A model generated the notes under the pieces. That model ran no database searches, was not told the DNA's origin, and worked only from the letters and a program-made list of their open reading frames with translations. Positions 8,963-18,239 of a stretch of 64,000 nt of DNA are shown piece after piece. Within the stretch, counting starts at the first letter, position 1; every line of letters begins with the position of its first letter. Source of the DNA: Myxococcales bacterium (GTDB lineage: Bacteria > Myxococcota > Polyangia > HGW-17 > SLPX01); contig SLPX01000035.1 in the NCBI GenBank assembly GCA_007131745.1, positions 1 to 64,000 on the forward strand. Direction: 5' to 3'. The position numbers and the translations under genes were made by a program.

Positions 8963-9415
8963 CTATTCACACTTGCAGACCTTCAGGTTGACCGTACCGA
9001 AACTGCCCGTCCTTGAAGACGTACTGCCGGGCTGCCGCTCAACTCGCTTGTAAAATTTTAACTTGCATTCACTTCCCTTTTTTTCGATTCCAAAATGGGC
9101 TTCATACTGAATTCCGTCCCGGGCATAATTTTTGCCCACCTTGCCGGTTTCAAAAATAGCGTCTGCATCCTCCTTGGTCGGCTGGAAATTAAGCCCCATG
9201 TCGCGGGCGAACGCGCCGAGCGCGCTCACCAACTCGGCCGAACACTCATCGGTCTTGGATGATTCAGCGATCTTGCCTCCCGGCGCACAGGCTGAAATCA
9301 ACGCCACACAACAGGCGCATATGATTGTCCGAACGACATGACAGTTACAGTTCGATTTCAATTCTTTTCCGTGAGAAAACCCTTCATGCAAACCATTGCT
9401 CGATAATAAAGACAT
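8963..9415 (-). CDS. Small hypothetical lipoprotein
   Basis: About 150 residues; unrecognised. It has a long charged N-region, a hydrophobic stretch with several cysteines and a lipobox-like LISAC followed by Ala-Pro-Gly-Gly. The mature part is charged, with a predicted alpha region (SAELVSALGAFARDMG) followed by short beta strands ending in KVCKCE. I use the ATG at 9415 because AAGGAGG lies five bases ahead; an adjacent ATG at 9418 and an upstream extension to 9439 are also open. It is encoded opposite to and between ccmB and ccmC, with its start facing the ccmC promoter region, so it may share regulatory DNA with ccmC. Function unknown. Confidence 0.6.
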   Translation of the reverse strand: MSLLSSNGLHEGFSHGKELKSNCNCHVVRTIICACCVALISACAPGGKIAESSKTDECSAELVSALGAFARDMGLNFQPTKEDADAIFETGKVGKNYARDGIQYEAHFGIEKKGSECKLKFYKRVERQPGSTSSRTGSFGTVNLKVCKCE

Positions 9416-9482
9416 CATCGCCTCCTTTTTGGTGCACACGGGTTTCCATTATAAGGGTCCGCTGAAAAAATGAAAGGCGAAC

Positions 9483-10643
9483 TTGCCCGCGTCAACCATG
9501 GATCGTTTTCTTCCCGGCTATTGGTACCTGTTGTTTTTTTTCCTTCGTTCTGTTTCTATCCAATCCATGACGAAGCGCTTATTAAAATCGTTCAAATGCG
9601 TCTTTCCCGTAGTCACGGGATTGTTGATCGCTGTTTCTCTCATCATGGTCTTTTTTTGGGTTCAGGATGTAGAAGGCCTGGGCTTGGATTTCAAAATTTT
9701 CTTTATCCACGTGCCCGCAGCGTGGCTGATGCTCCTTTCGGCTCTGGTATCCGGAACTGGAGGAGTCGTGTTTCTTGCTAAAGGAAAAGGCGCTGAGATT
9801 TCGCGAGCGGGAGCAACCGCTGCTTTTGTTTACGGACTGATCGTTTTGACCACCGGGCCGCTCTGGGCGTGGAGGGCATGGGGAACTTTCTGGGTGTGGG
9901 AATCGAGACTGACCACATCACTCGTTTGCTGGTTGACTTTTGCTTGTTCCACCGCTGTGTCCGCCCGGGGGGGATCCCGCCTTCGCACGTTGTCCATTGC
10001 TCTCAACATTTTGGGAGCGATCAATGTACCGATCGTATATTTCTCGGTACGGTTCACAGAGTGGGGTCACCATCCGGGAATCGGCGTTGTCCCCGGCCTT
10101 GAAAGCGGATTCGCCCTGACACTGATCTTTTGTTTGGCGGCGATGACTTTGCTCTGGGGTCTTTTATTTAGGGAAACCGTAGCGCTTTACACCCTCGAAG
10201 AGCGCATTTCAGAACTCACGGCAAGAATCCGCGTCTTGGCAGCATCCCGGAAAAATCGCTCTGGAATAGCGGTTCTTGCAATCGCTATTATTTCGGCTGC
10301 AGGCTACGGCCGTGCACACGCGGATACTGCGCACGAAGAAACAGCTTCAATTCAAGTGCCCTCCAACTCGCTGGTTGAACATGGCGATGCATCCAAAGAA
10401 CTTCTGTACTCATCCCCCGTCGGCACCGGCGATCCGGGAGATGTTTTCGTCTCCGCGGGAACGCTTGGAGCAGTGCTTTCAGCTTACCTTCTCTTGTGGG
10501 GGATCCTTCTTGTCTACCTGATAAGACTCCGACAAAAAACCGGGAGATTGAGACGGAAAACGCTTGAGTTGAATGAAGCAGTGGGCGCACTTCAAAAATC
10601 AGAACAGGATAGAAAGCAGACAGCTGAAAAAGATCCTGTTTAG
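9483..10643 (+). CDS. ccmC: Cytochrome c maturation protein CcmC fused to a CcmD-like tail
   Basis: Inner-membrane heme-handling protein that loads heme onto CcmE. The tryptophan-rich periplasmic motif is WGTFWVWE (residues 133-140), where the last residue of the canonical WGxxWVWD is Glu; the heme-ligand His is in FFIHVPAAW and the second His lies in EWGHHPG. CcmC proper ends near residue 240. Downstream are a signal-like hydrophobic segment, a periplasmic linker and a final transmembrane helix (LSAYLLLWGILLVYLIRL) with an Arg/Lys-rich tail that resembles CcmD. So CcmC and CcmD appear fused. The TTG at 9483 has AAAGG upstream; family comparison would favour an ATG at 9567. The stop overlaps the convergent kinase stop by four bases. 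Confidence 0.75.
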   Translation: MPASTMDRFLPGYWYLLFFFLRSVSIQSMTKRLLKSFKCVFPVVTGLLIAVSLIMVFFWVQDVEGLGLDFKIFFIHVPAAWLMLLSALVSGTGGVVFLAKGKGAEISRAGATAAFVYGLIVLTTGPLWAWRAWGTFWVWESRLTTSLVCWLTFACSTAVSARGGSRLRTLSIALNILGAINVPIVYFSVRFTEWGHHPGIGVVPGLESGFALTLIFCLAAMTLLWGLLFRETVALYTLEERISELTARIRVLAASRKNRSGIAVLAIAIISAAGYGRAHADTAHEETASIQVPSNSLVEHGDASKELLYSSPVGTGDPGDVFVSAGTLGAVLSAYLLLWGILLVYLIRLRQKTGRLRRKTLELNEAVGALQKSEQDRKQTAEKDPV

Positions 10644-12169
10644 AAGATCATCTTGAGCAAAAACACGGCGCCCGCGCCCAGCACAAACCCGAGCATCACC
10701 CCCATGGCAAAAGCCCTTGTTGAAAAAGTATTCGCCCCGGCCTCTTCTCGGGCCGTTTTCTCGGAAGCTCGCAGAGAAATCTTTTCGGTCTTTTCTTTTC
10801 TCCCTTCTTTCGCCGGATGTTCCGGCTTTTGCGAAGGAGAAAAGCCTTCGGCTTCAGGGTCCGCATCTCCCGAAACCTTTCCTGAGAATATTGCTTCCGT
10901 CCTTGTTTTCTTCCCTTGCTCCGGCTCGCTGTCAACGAAGTTACCAACGACTTGCGGATCAACTCCTTCCTCTGCTCCGCTTTCAACACACCCCTTTTCT
11001 TGATCAAGAGATTCTTCCTCCGAAGTTTCAGGCCCGGATGAATCACCTCCGAAATCTTCTTTGGAAGCGTCCCTTTCCTGATGCTGTTTTTCAAAAATGT
11101 CTTGTTGGGCCTTGCCGAGCAAATCCGCTGTTGTAGCCAGCAAATCGGTAAAAGAAGAAACTTGCCGCCCTTCTGCTTCCTGGAAATTGCTTTCTATGGC
11201 TTCTATTCGGGCTATCAGTCCATTCATGGTTTTGGGACGCTTTTCAGGCGGCTTGCTAATACACTCCATGATCAGCTTTTCAATCTCTTCAGGCACGTCG
11301 CACCAAAAAGATGGGGGATCCGGATCTTGGTTAAGATGCATAAAAAGCACATCCACTGCATGCTCTGCGAAAAAAGGAACTCTTCCGGTTATCATCTCAT
11401 AAAACATGATTCCCAGAGCGTAGATGTCGGTTCGCGCGTCAACAGTGCGTCCCCTGCACTGCTCCGGCGCCATGTAATAAGGAGTTCCCACGGTCGCGCC
11501 CATGCGCGTATTGGGACCCTTGCTGAACTTGTCTTCGACCAGTTTGGCCAGGCCAAAGTCCAAAAGCTTCATGTCCGGAGGCCACGTGACGTTTTTCGCG
11601 ATGAGAAGAAAAACGTTTTCCGGCTTCATGTCCCTGTGGATTACACCCTTTTGATGGGCGGCCTCCATCGCACCCGCTATCTTGCGGACAAGTTGACAGG
11701 CTTTCCAAGGATCCAGCGGCCCTTTTTCATTCAAATAAGAAAGCAGGTGACACCCTTCAAGAAACTCCATGATGATGTATTGCCTGCCATCGGTGAATTT
11801 ACCGAAACCGAAAACATCGACGATTTCCGGATGGCCGATAGCATTCACCGCTCGGGCCTCCTGGATAAACCTTGCAACCGAAACCTTCTGGCGGGCCACG
11901 TGAGGATGCAGCAGTTTTATGGCCACTCTCTTGTCTATTACAGGGTGGACTCCTTCGTAGACCACTCCCATTCCACCCTCATCCAGTTTCTTGACGACTC
12001 GGTAGTCGCCTATCATGGTTCCGGGTTCAATGGTCACGGACACCAGCTCTCCGGAAGAAGCTTTCTCAACGCGTCGCTTACCCGCAGAACTCTTTGCTCT
12101 CCCTTTGCCGGACCTTGGAGGCTTGGAGGCCTCCGGCGCCCCGTGTGGTTTCTCGTCTTGAGACGTCAT
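10640..12169 (-). CDS. Membrane-anchored Ser/Thr protein kinase
   Basis: Hanks-type kinase: glycine loop LDEGGMGVVYEG, VAIKLL lysine, catalytic loop HRDMKPEN, DFG magnesium motif, GTPYYMAPEQ activation segment, and DIYALGIMFYEM. The kinase domain spans about residues 55-320 of this 509-residue form and is followed by an acidic, low-complexity linker of about 150 residues and one C-terminal transmembrane helix, so the kinase faces the cytoplasm and any sensor role comes from the linker or tail. No PASTA or other extracellular domain is present. The ATG at 12169 has AAAGGA upstream; a TTG 12 codons earlier, with AGGAGG, is an alternative. It is divergent from the bamD-like gene. Confidence 0.85.
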   Translation of the reverse strand: MTSQDEKPHGAPEASKPPRSGKGRAKSSAGKRRVEKASSGELVSVTIEPGTMIGDYRVVKKLDEGGMGVVYEGVHPVIDKRVAIKLLHPHVARQKVSVARFIQEARAVNAIGHPEIVDVFGFGKFTDGRQYIIMEFLEGCHLLSYLNEKGPLDPWKACQLVRKIAGAMEAAHQKGVIHRDMKPENVFLLIAKNVTWPPDMKLLDFGLAKLVEDKFSKGPNTRMGATVGTPYYMAPEQCRGRTVDARTDIYALGIMFYEMITGRVPFFAEHAVDVLFMHLNQDPDPPSFWCDVPEEIEKLIMECISKPPEKRPKTMNGLIARIEAIESNFQEAEGRQVSSFTDLLATTADLLGKAQQDIFEKQHQERDASKEDFGGDSSGPETSEEESLDQEKGCVESGAEEGVDPQVVGNFVDSEPEQGKKTRTEAIFSGKVSGDADPEAEGFSPSQKPEHPAKEGRKEKTEKISLRASEKTAREEAGANTFSTRAFAMGVMLGFVLGAGAVFLLKMIF

Positions 12170-12262
12170 TTCATCCTTTCCGGGATCATTCAAAACTCCT
12201 CCTGAAGAATAACAGCAAAAAACGAATGATTTCAATCAAATGATCAAACCGGATTTCACTTG

Positions 12263-12291
12263 TTGACAAGGCCATGGACGCCGAAATAGAC
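12263..12291 (+). promoter_or_regulatory. Possible sigma-70 promoter for the bamD-like gene
   Basis: TTGACA (12263-12268), a 17-base spacer and ATAGAC (12286-12291) lie in the gap between the divergent kinase and bamD-like genes. The -10 element is weak, so this is tentative. Confidence 0.3.
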
Positions 12292-12334
12292 TCCCCGAGT
12301 CTTTTGTTTGAAACATATTATATATCAAATGGTT

Positions 12335-13174
12335 ATGACTTCATCACGCATGACAATCAAAACAACTGCTAGATTCGGAGTGTTTTCGGTGCTTTTTGCG
12401 CTTGCCGTAATGAGCCTTCCTGGTTGCGCAAGCGGTCCGTCGACAACGAAAAAAACCGCATACTCAGACACTGCAAAAGAAAACTACGAAAAAGGAGTCA
12501 CCGCGCTCGAAAAAAAGCGGCTTGAAGAAGCAAAGAAATTTTTTGATTTCGTGCGGTCACGGTTTCCTTTGTCTCAATACGCGGTGCTCTCAAAACTCCG
12601 CCAGGCGGACCTGTTGTTCCGGGGAGGCAAGTTTGTCTCAGCCATAACGGCCTACGACGCTTTCATGAAAGATCACCCCACGCACAGAGAGGTGTTAAAC
12701 GGTTACGTGCCGTTCAGAATAGGCCTGGCGCATTACCGGATGGTGCCGGATGACTTTTTCCTCTTCCCTCCCTCTTTTGAAAAGGATCTTGCCCCCGCGC
12801 TTGCCGCGGTAACTGTTTTCAGACGTTTTCTGGAAAGGTTTCCGGACTCGAAATACACCGAAAGAGCTCGCAAGTATTTCACCAGGTCCATCCAACTGCT
12901 TGCAAGACACGAATTGTACGTAGCACGTTTTTACCTTGCAAAGGGCAAGCCCAAGGGCGCCATATTGAGATTGGAGCATGTCATAAAGACCTATCCCGAA
13001 GCCGGTTTTGAGCCTTCTGTGATGCTTCTCCTGGGAAGAACTTATCTCAAAATGAAAGATATCGAACGCGCCAAATCAATATTCACGGATTTAACCAAAA
13101 AACATCCGGAGGATCGAAACGCATCCCAGGCCCGGCTCTATTTGAAGCATATCAAGAGACGGTTCGGCAAATGA
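12335..13174 (+). CDS. bamD: BamD-like outer-membrane assembly lipoprotein with TPR repeats
   Basis: Exported lipoprotein (hydrophobic stretch ending in MSLPGC) of about 280 residues with an array of tetratricopeptide-like helices, the architecture of BamD/ComL, the essential lipoprotein of the BAM complex that folds outer-membrane beta-barrels. Typical elements are YEKGVTALEKKRLEEAKKFF for the first TPR and FRIGLAHYRMV and FLERFPDSKYTERA in later repeats. The exact start is uncertain: TTG 12308 and ATGs at 12329, 12335 and 12350 are in frame and none has a strong Shine-Dalgarno. A TPR gene follows 25 bases later. Related YbgF-like proteins are the main alternative. Confidence 0.7.
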   Translation: MTSSRMTIKTTARFGVFSVLFALAVMSLPGCASGPSTTKKTAYSDTAKENYEKGVTALEKKRLEEAKKFFDFVRSRFPLSQYAVLSKLRQADLLFRGGKFVSAITAYDAFMKDHPTHREVLNGYVPFRIGLAHYRMVPDDFFLFPPSFEKDLAPALAAVTVFRRFLERFPDSKYTERARKYFTRSIQLLARHELYVARFYLAKGKPKGAILRLEHVIKTYPEAGFEPSVMLLLGRTYLKMKDIERAKSIFTDLTKKHPEDRNASQARLYLKHIKRRFGK

Positions 13175-13199
13175 TTATGAGAAATGGAGTCATCGCCCC

Positions 13200-13913
13200 A
13201 TGGAAGAACGAATAAAAAGACTGGTCAATGCGGGCAAAGAACATTTTCAGCACGGTGAGTACGCAGAGGCGGAGAAGATTTTCAAGGCCATCTTGAAAGA
13301 ATTTCCGGGATTTGCAGACATCTTGAACCTTCTGGGAGTGATATACCATAACGAAGGCCGCATAAGTGAAGCTCAAAAGTGTTTCGAGGAATCTCTGAAA
13401 GTAAATCCGAATTACACGGACGCTGCACTGAACCTCGCTGTTACATACAACGATCTGGGTAAATACGAGGACGCTAGAAGGGTTTACACACAAGCGGTAG
13501 CCAGATCGCGGGCAACCTCCAAAAAAATGGACCCATACGCAAAAGGCAAACTGGCCAACATGCACGCGGACTTGGGATCAGCCTATCACGGCATGGGGCT
13601 ATACGACGAAGCCATCGAGGAATTCAAAAAGGCGCTCACCCTGTGTCCCAACTTTGTAGATATCCGCACAAAGGCCGGAACCACCTACCAGGACAAGGGG
13701 GATCTCGAGAAGGCCGAAGCTCAATTCAGACAGGTTCTTGAAGAGAAAGAAAATTACGTGCCGGCCCGGATACATCTCGGTTTTACCCTTTACTGCAGGA
13801 AAAAAACCGATGAGGCGAAAAAACAGTGGGAACGAGCATTGGAGACTGACCCTCAAAACAAACGCTGCCGCCTTTACCTTGAAATGCTGAAAAAAGAAAA
13901 ATCACAGGATTGA
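13200..13913 (+). CDS. Cytosolic TPR-repeat protein
   Basis: 237 residues made almost entirely of tetratricopeptide repeats: EAEKIFKAILKEFPG, SEAQKCFEESLKVNPN, DEAIEEFKKALTLCPN, EKAEAQFRQVLEEKEN and DEAKKQWERALETDPQN are five recognisable helix-B/helix-A junctions with the usual Ala, Gly, Pro pattern. There is no signal peptide or membrane segment, so it should act in the cytoplasm as a protein-protein scaffold. It lies 25 bases behind the BamD-like gene and is probably co-transcribed; similar TPR genes accompany motility and assembly loci in Myxococcota. Specific partner unknown. Confidence 0.8.
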   Translation: MEERIKRLVNAGKEHFQHGEYAEAEKIFKAILKEFPGFADILNLLGVIYHNEGRISEAQKCFEESLKVNPNYTDAALNLAVTYNDLGKYEDARRVYTQAVARSRATSKKMDPYAKGKLANMHADLGSAYHGMGLYDEAIEEFKKALTLCPNFVDIRTKAGTTYQDKGDLEKAEAQFRQVLEEKENYVPARIHLGFTLYCRKKTDEAKKQWERALETDPQNKRCRLYLEMLKKEKSQD

Positions 13914-13966
13914 GCAAATTGAAAAAAGTGGGGGGAGCTATGATGTGTTGAGGGTGGACTTGTCGT

Positions 13967-15712
13967 CTAATTACTGATCCAGAGCCAGATTTCCGACCAG
14001 AAAATATGGGTATTGTCCCATGCGCCCGCGGTTATCTTGGCGTCTACATAACACTTCTTGGCACCGCAGAGCATGTATGGGTCTGGATTTGAAACAGCGT
14101 TGAAATAGATTTTCTTATCGGAACCTATTCTCTGATCCGGGAGCAGATCCCAGTTCCAGGTATCCCAGTTACGAATGTACATCCTCGCGCCCCCGCCGAA
14201 CCACGAGTCATCATACCCATAAGCCTCGACTTCTATGGATTGCACGCAATCCTTGAGCTTGGAACCGAACTCCAACCATATCTCTGCCGATCCCGATGAC
14301 ATTCCCGGGCTCAAAAGCACCCACGGCGCGCCTTCGTCCGGATCGGGGTTTTCGTATGAATCGTACAGGTACATTTGATCTCCGTAACGCCATCCAATGC
14401 TCATCCAGCGCGTCCTGCAGGGGTCCACCCCGCAATCCGGATCGACCCCGACTCCTTCGGTCGGGCAAAAAGTATCACAGTGACCATCGTCCGAGCACGC
14501 TCTATCATTCAACAAACAGTCGGGATCGCACGGACACGTTTCGTACGATCCTGGAGACTCAGCTTCGCAAAACTCGTTGTAGTCGCAATAGCAACCACCA
14601 TAGTCGCAGTCCGGATCGCTTCCCGGCGGACACCATGTGTCACAGTGACCATCGGCCACGCAAGGTTGCTTGCCGCCGTCGCAATCAGGATCACATGGAC
14701 ACGGATTAAGGGAACCGGGAGCGTCGGGCTCACAGATTCCAACGTTGTAATCGCAATAACAAGGCGCAACGCATTGCCCGCTCTGGCAGGTTTCGCCCGC
14801 GTCACAGGAAACCACGGACCCCCAACTGTAACAAGGGGTTGCATCGTGATGCAGGCTGCACACTCTGTAGCCGTCACCGGATGAAGTGCATTCCTGCGCT
14901 CCCTCGGTGTCGCATTCATCCACGCAATCTATGTCGCAATAACCTCCGGAACAGGTTTCACCCGCAGGACACAGGATTTTCGGCCCCCACTCAAGGCAAG
15001 GATCGCTGTCATAATCTCCACAGAGTTGATAGCCGTCCGAACCGTCACATCTTCTCTCCCCCAAGGCGCATTCATTAGTGCAGTCCGCGCCGCAGTAACC
15101 ATTGGAGCATGATTCTCCCGGAGGACAATCAACAACCGGTCCCCATTCCAGGCAAGGATCACTATCGAAATCCCCGCAAATCTGGTAGCCGTCTCCCGAG
15201 CACCTCCTAGAGCCGGCCGAGCATTCATCCACGCACCCTTCCCTGCACTGGCCGCCTGAACAACTCTCGCCCTCTTCGCATTCCTCGGTCGCGGACCAAA
15301 CAAAACATCCATCCCCGCCCATCTGGCAGGTCTGCACCCCGTTCGTGGTGGGATCGGGGTCGCAACGAACCGACCCTGGCGAACACGCATCCGTGCACAC
15401 CGCCTGGCATAAACCATCAACACACTTCTGTCCGGGATCACAAGCTATCACCGGCCCCCAGGTAAGACATCCTCCGCCATTGTATACACCGCACACCTGG
15501 AAACCGCCGGTTACGCACTGAACCTCACCCGCCTGGCATCTGTCCACACAAGCCGCTGCATCGGGTCTCGGCCTGGCGTCCGGAAACACGTAGGCGTCCG
15601 TTTGGTTATCATTGTTATCACCCGGGGAACCACCCGAGGGACTGCAGCCGGCCGCGGCCAGGCTCAAAAATAAAAGCCCTGCCGATATTCTAACAAACCC
15701 TAAACGTTTCAT
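13967..15712 (-). CDS. Surface lipoprotein with tandem Cys-rich repeats
   Basis: 581 residues. The start at 15712 is set by AAGGAGG eight bases upstream. A signal peptide with lipobox LAAAGC is followed by an Asp/Pro-rich linker and five roughly 48-residue repeats, each with about eight cysteines in a fixed pattern (for example C..EC..GSRRC...GYQICG....DPCLEWGP..DCPPGESC..GYC), two or three shorter Cys-rich modules with CDPDC and DGHCD, and a C-terminal beta-rich region of about 130 residues rich in Trp and Tyr. Disulfides would stiffen the repeats, as in many Myxococcota and Bradymonadales surface proteins. No enzymatic motif seen; a cell-surface or adhesive role is plausible but unproven. 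Confidence 0.75.
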   Translation of the reverse strand: MKRLGFVRISAGLLFLSLAAAGCSPSGGSPGDNNDNQTDAYVFPDARPRPDAAACVDRCQAGEVQCVTGGFQVCGVYNGGGCLTWGPVIACDPGQKCVDGLCQAVCTDACSPGSVRCDPDPTTNGVQTCQMGGDGCFVWSATEECEEGESCSGGQCREGCVDECSAGSRRCSGDGYQICGDFDSDPCLEWGPVVDCPPGESCSNGYCGADCTNECALGERRCDGSDGYQLCGDYDSDPCLEWGPKILCPAGETCSGGYCDIDCVDECDTEGAQECTSSGDGYRVCSLHHDATPCYSWGSVVSCDAGETCQSGQCVAPCYCDYNVGICEPDAPGSLNPCPCDPDCDGGKQPCVADGHCDTWCPPGSDPDCDYGGCYCDYNEFCEAESPGSYETCPCDPDCLLNDRACSDDGHCDTFCPTEGVGVDPDCGVDPCRTRWMSIGWRYGDQMYLYDSYENPDPDEGAPWVLLSPGMSSGSAEIWLEFGSKLKDCVQSIEVEAYGYDDSWFGGGARMYIRNWDTWNWDLLPDQRIGSDKKIYFNAVSNPDPYMLCGAKKCYVDAKITAGAWDNTHIFWSEIWLWISN

Positions 15713-15880
15713 GGATATCACCTCCTTGAACTCCATGTATTTTTTACTACATCTTCCCAACCCAAAAACCTTCTCCACCCGTGCAGGCATTTGTTGCATT
15801 ATGTTCCTATTTCGTGTCAAAAAATGCTGCGCCTTGCTTAACATCAAATCAGTAAAGAGTTTAAACCCGTCTACGGAGAA

Positions 15881-17215
15881 ATGTCAATGCCGCCTGCACA
15901 TGATGAAATATTGAAACAAATCAAAGAAGAAAACATAAGCCGCATCTGGTTCTGGTTCACCGACATTCTGGGCATGATGAAAGGGGTTGAATTGGCTCCG
16001 CAGGAAGTCGAAGGCGCCCTGGAGGACGGAATGGGCTTTGACGGATCATCCATAGAAGGTTTTGCGCGCGTGGAAGAAAGCGACCTTATGGCGGTCCCGG
16101 ATGTAGAAACGTTCTCCGTTTTCCGCGATCCGGAAACCGGCAAGGCTCTGTCAGCCCAGTTTTTCTGTGATCTTTACACCCCGGACATGAAACCCTTTGA
16201 AGGCGACCCAAGGGGCGTGCTCAAGCGCCACACAAAACAGCTTGCCGCCGAGGGCCTTACATTTTCAGTTGGCCCTGAACTAGAATACTTTTACACCAAG
16301 AATCCGCATTCAACCGAAGGTTTCGACCAGGTCGGCTACTTCGACGCGTCCATGACCAACAAGGGAACGGAACTTCGAAACAAGACCGTCATGGCCCTTG
16401 AAGCCATGGGCATCCGCTGCGAGTATTCCCATCATGAAGTAGCTCCCGGGCAACACGAAATCGATGTCCGCCACATGGATGCACTGAAAATGGCCGACAC
16501 CGTAATGTCCATACGGTACATGGTCAAGGAAATCGCTTCAGCCAACGGGGTTTATGCCACCTTCATGCCCAAACCCGTTTTCGGTGTGAATGGATCCGGC
16601 ATGCATGTGCATCAATCCATAATGAAAAACGGTCAAAATCTTTTTTTCGATCCCGATCATCCTTATCACCTCAGCGACTTCGCCCTGAAATACCTTGCAG
16701 GAATCCTACACCACATAAAGGAGATAACCGCTTTCATGAACCAATGGGTCAACAGTTACAAACGCCTCGTACTCGGCTACGAAGCTCCTGTATATATCGC
16801 TTGGGGCCAAAAGAACCGCTCCTCCTTGGTGCGAGTGCCTCGTTACCGCGCAGGCAAAGAGCAGGCATCCAGACTGGAGTTGCGCAGTCCGGATCCGGTA
16901 TGCAATCCTTACCTGGCGTTTTCTCTCATGCTTGCCGCGGGAATGAAGGGCGTGGAAGAAAGCTATCCTTTGCCCGACCCGGTGGAAACGGATCTGTTCC
17001 GCCTGGGACAATACGAACGACAAAAACTGAACATCGATACCTTGCCCGGAGACTTGTACGAAGCGGTTCAGGAAATGGAAAAAAGCACCTTTGCAAGAGA
17101 GTGTGTCGGAAACCACATTTTCGACAAATTCATTGAAAACAAACTGATTGAATGGGAGAAATACCGCGCTCAGGTGACCGATTACGAACTTAACAATTAT
17201 CTGCCGATTCTTTAA
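15881..17215 (+). CDS. glnA: Glutamine synthetase type I (GSI-alpha)
   Basis: Converts glutamate, ammonia and ATP to glutamine. Signature GFDGSSIEGFARVEESD at residues 51-67 and the ATP-binding KPVFGVNGSGMHVHQS are visible; 444 residues is the GSI-alpha length. The C-terminal pattern LPGDLYEA and WEKYRAQVTDYELNNYL is of the Bacillus/Thermotoga subtype, which lacks the adenylylation tyrosine loop of GSI-beta, so regulation is more likely by feedback or transcription than by GlnE. The ATG has GGAGA four bases upstream. It is transcribed away from the Cys-rich lipoprotein, with about 170 bases of shared upstream DNA and no clear promoter motif. Confidence 0.93.
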   Translation: MSMPPAHDEILKQIKEENISRIWFWFTDILGMMKGVELAPQEVEGALEDGMGFDGSSIEGFARVEESDLMAVPDVETFSVFRDPETGKALSAQFFCDLYTPDMKPFEGDPRGVLKRHTKQLAAEGLTFSVGPELEYFYTKNPHSTEGFDQVGYFDASMTNKGTELRNKTVMALEAMGIRCEYSHHEVAPGQHEIDVRHMDALKMADTVMSIRYMVKEIASANGVYATFMPKPVFGVNGSGMHVHQSIMKNGQNLFFDPDHPYHLSDFALKYLAGILHHIKEITAFMNQWVNSYKRLVLGYEAPVYIAWGQKNRSSLVRVPRYRAGKEQASRLELRSPDPVCNPYLAFSLMLAAGMKGVEESYPLPDPVETDLFRLGQYERQKLNIDTLPGDLYEAVQEMEKSTFARECVGNHIFDKFIENKLIEWEKYRAQVTDYELNNYLPIL

Positions 17216-17356
17216 TTCACAACAACGATCTGAACATCGCTAAATTTGCCCTTTAAGACGGGTGAGGCTATACTTGGACATGTTTGAAGGAAATGTGTCC
17301 TTTTCAACAAAAAAATGTTCAGCTTCGTTTTGTAGTAAGTTTTCAACTGGTGGAGA

Positions 17357-18229
17357 ATGCCGAAAAAGAACGCCGTTCAGACTTCCTTCTCGTTTGTTTC
17401 TCCGCCTTCTTCCCTTAGCCACAGGACCAGGACAAAAGGGAACAAGAAAACCACCCCGGGAAGAAACGCCGTTTTACCTGAAAACTCAGAAGACGACCTC
17501 CAGTGGCGACTTCCACTGGAAGGGGTTCCGGAGGAAAATGCGCGCAAGCTGCTGGAAAAAAGGGTAAGCGCCCACATGAAAGGGTCCCTGGAACTGGTAA
17601 TCACCGACAACCGCTACAGCATCATTACAGTGAAAAGAAAAGGGTCCCACTTCCGCCTGAGAGTTCACCACATGTTCCTGCATGCAAACGTCGAAGTTGT
17701 AAGAGCGCTGGCCAGATATGTTGAAAAAAGCGATTCAAAGTCCTCGGAAACGCTGAATGATTTCATCGACAGAAACCAAGACAAGATCAAGGCGGCGGAT
17801 CCTAAACTGGCAAGAAGGCCCAAGCTTACGACAAAAGGCAAATACTACGACATCCAGAAAATTTTTGACAAATTGAATGATCTCTTTTTTGAGGGCGCAT
17901 TGAGAATCGACATTACATGGGGGCGTTCGCCGAAGCGCTCATCCAGAAATTCCATGAAAAAACACCGATCGATAAAAATGGGATCCTATTCGGTCGAGGA
18001 TCGTCTCATCCGCATTCACCCCGCGCTGGATCGAAAATTCGTGCCCGACTATTTTATAGAAAGCGTAATCTACCATGAAATGCTCCACCATGTTCATCCG
18101 ATACCGGTCAAGGGTGGCAGGAGACAGTTCCACACGGATGAATTCAAGGCACAGGAGAGAACTTTTCCACTCTATGAAAAAGCGAAAAAGTGGGAGCGAT
18201 CGAACATAGATCGTCTCTTATTGTTTTGA
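17357..18229 (+). CDS. SprT-like zinc metalloprotein
   Basis: 290 residues. The C-terminal half is a SprT-like domain: KLNDLFFEGALRIDITWGR, then the zinc motif YHEMLHHVHP (HExxH) and a third ligand in FHTDEFKAQ. SprT/Spartan relatives in eukaryotes degrade DNA-protein crosslinks; bacterial ones are poorly characterised. The N-terminal third has no recognisable family; its first 40 residues are basic and Ser/Pro rich and may be disordered. The ATG at 17357 has GGAGA close upstream but a later start cannot be excluded. The gene ends convergently with ispG, ten bases apart. Confidence 0.75.
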   Translation: MPKKNAVQTSFSFVSPPSSLSHRTRTKGNKKTTPGRNAVLPENSEDDLQWRLPLEGVPEENARKLLEKRVSAHMKGSLELVITDNRYSIITVKRKGSHFRLRVHHMFLHANVEVVRALARYVEKSDSKSSETLNDFIDRNQDKIKAADPKLARRPKLTTKGKYYDIQKIFDKLNDLFFEGALRIDITWGRSPKRSSRNSMKKHRSIKMGSYSVEDRLIRIHPALDRKFVPDYFIESVIYHEMLHHVHPIPVKGGRRQFHTDEFKAQERTFPLYEKAKKWERSNIDRLLLF

Positions 18230-18239
18230 AGACCTGATG

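Noticed and set aside
11081..12205. Long plus-strand open frame opposite the Ser/Thr kinase
   Set aside because: The minus-strand kinase has all catalytic motifs; the opposite frame shows no recognisable domain and is explained by codon bias.
17262..17567. Plus-strand frame starting before the SprT-like gene
   Set aside because: It runs out of frame with the HExxH domain and has no recognised motif; the 17357 frame carries the domain.
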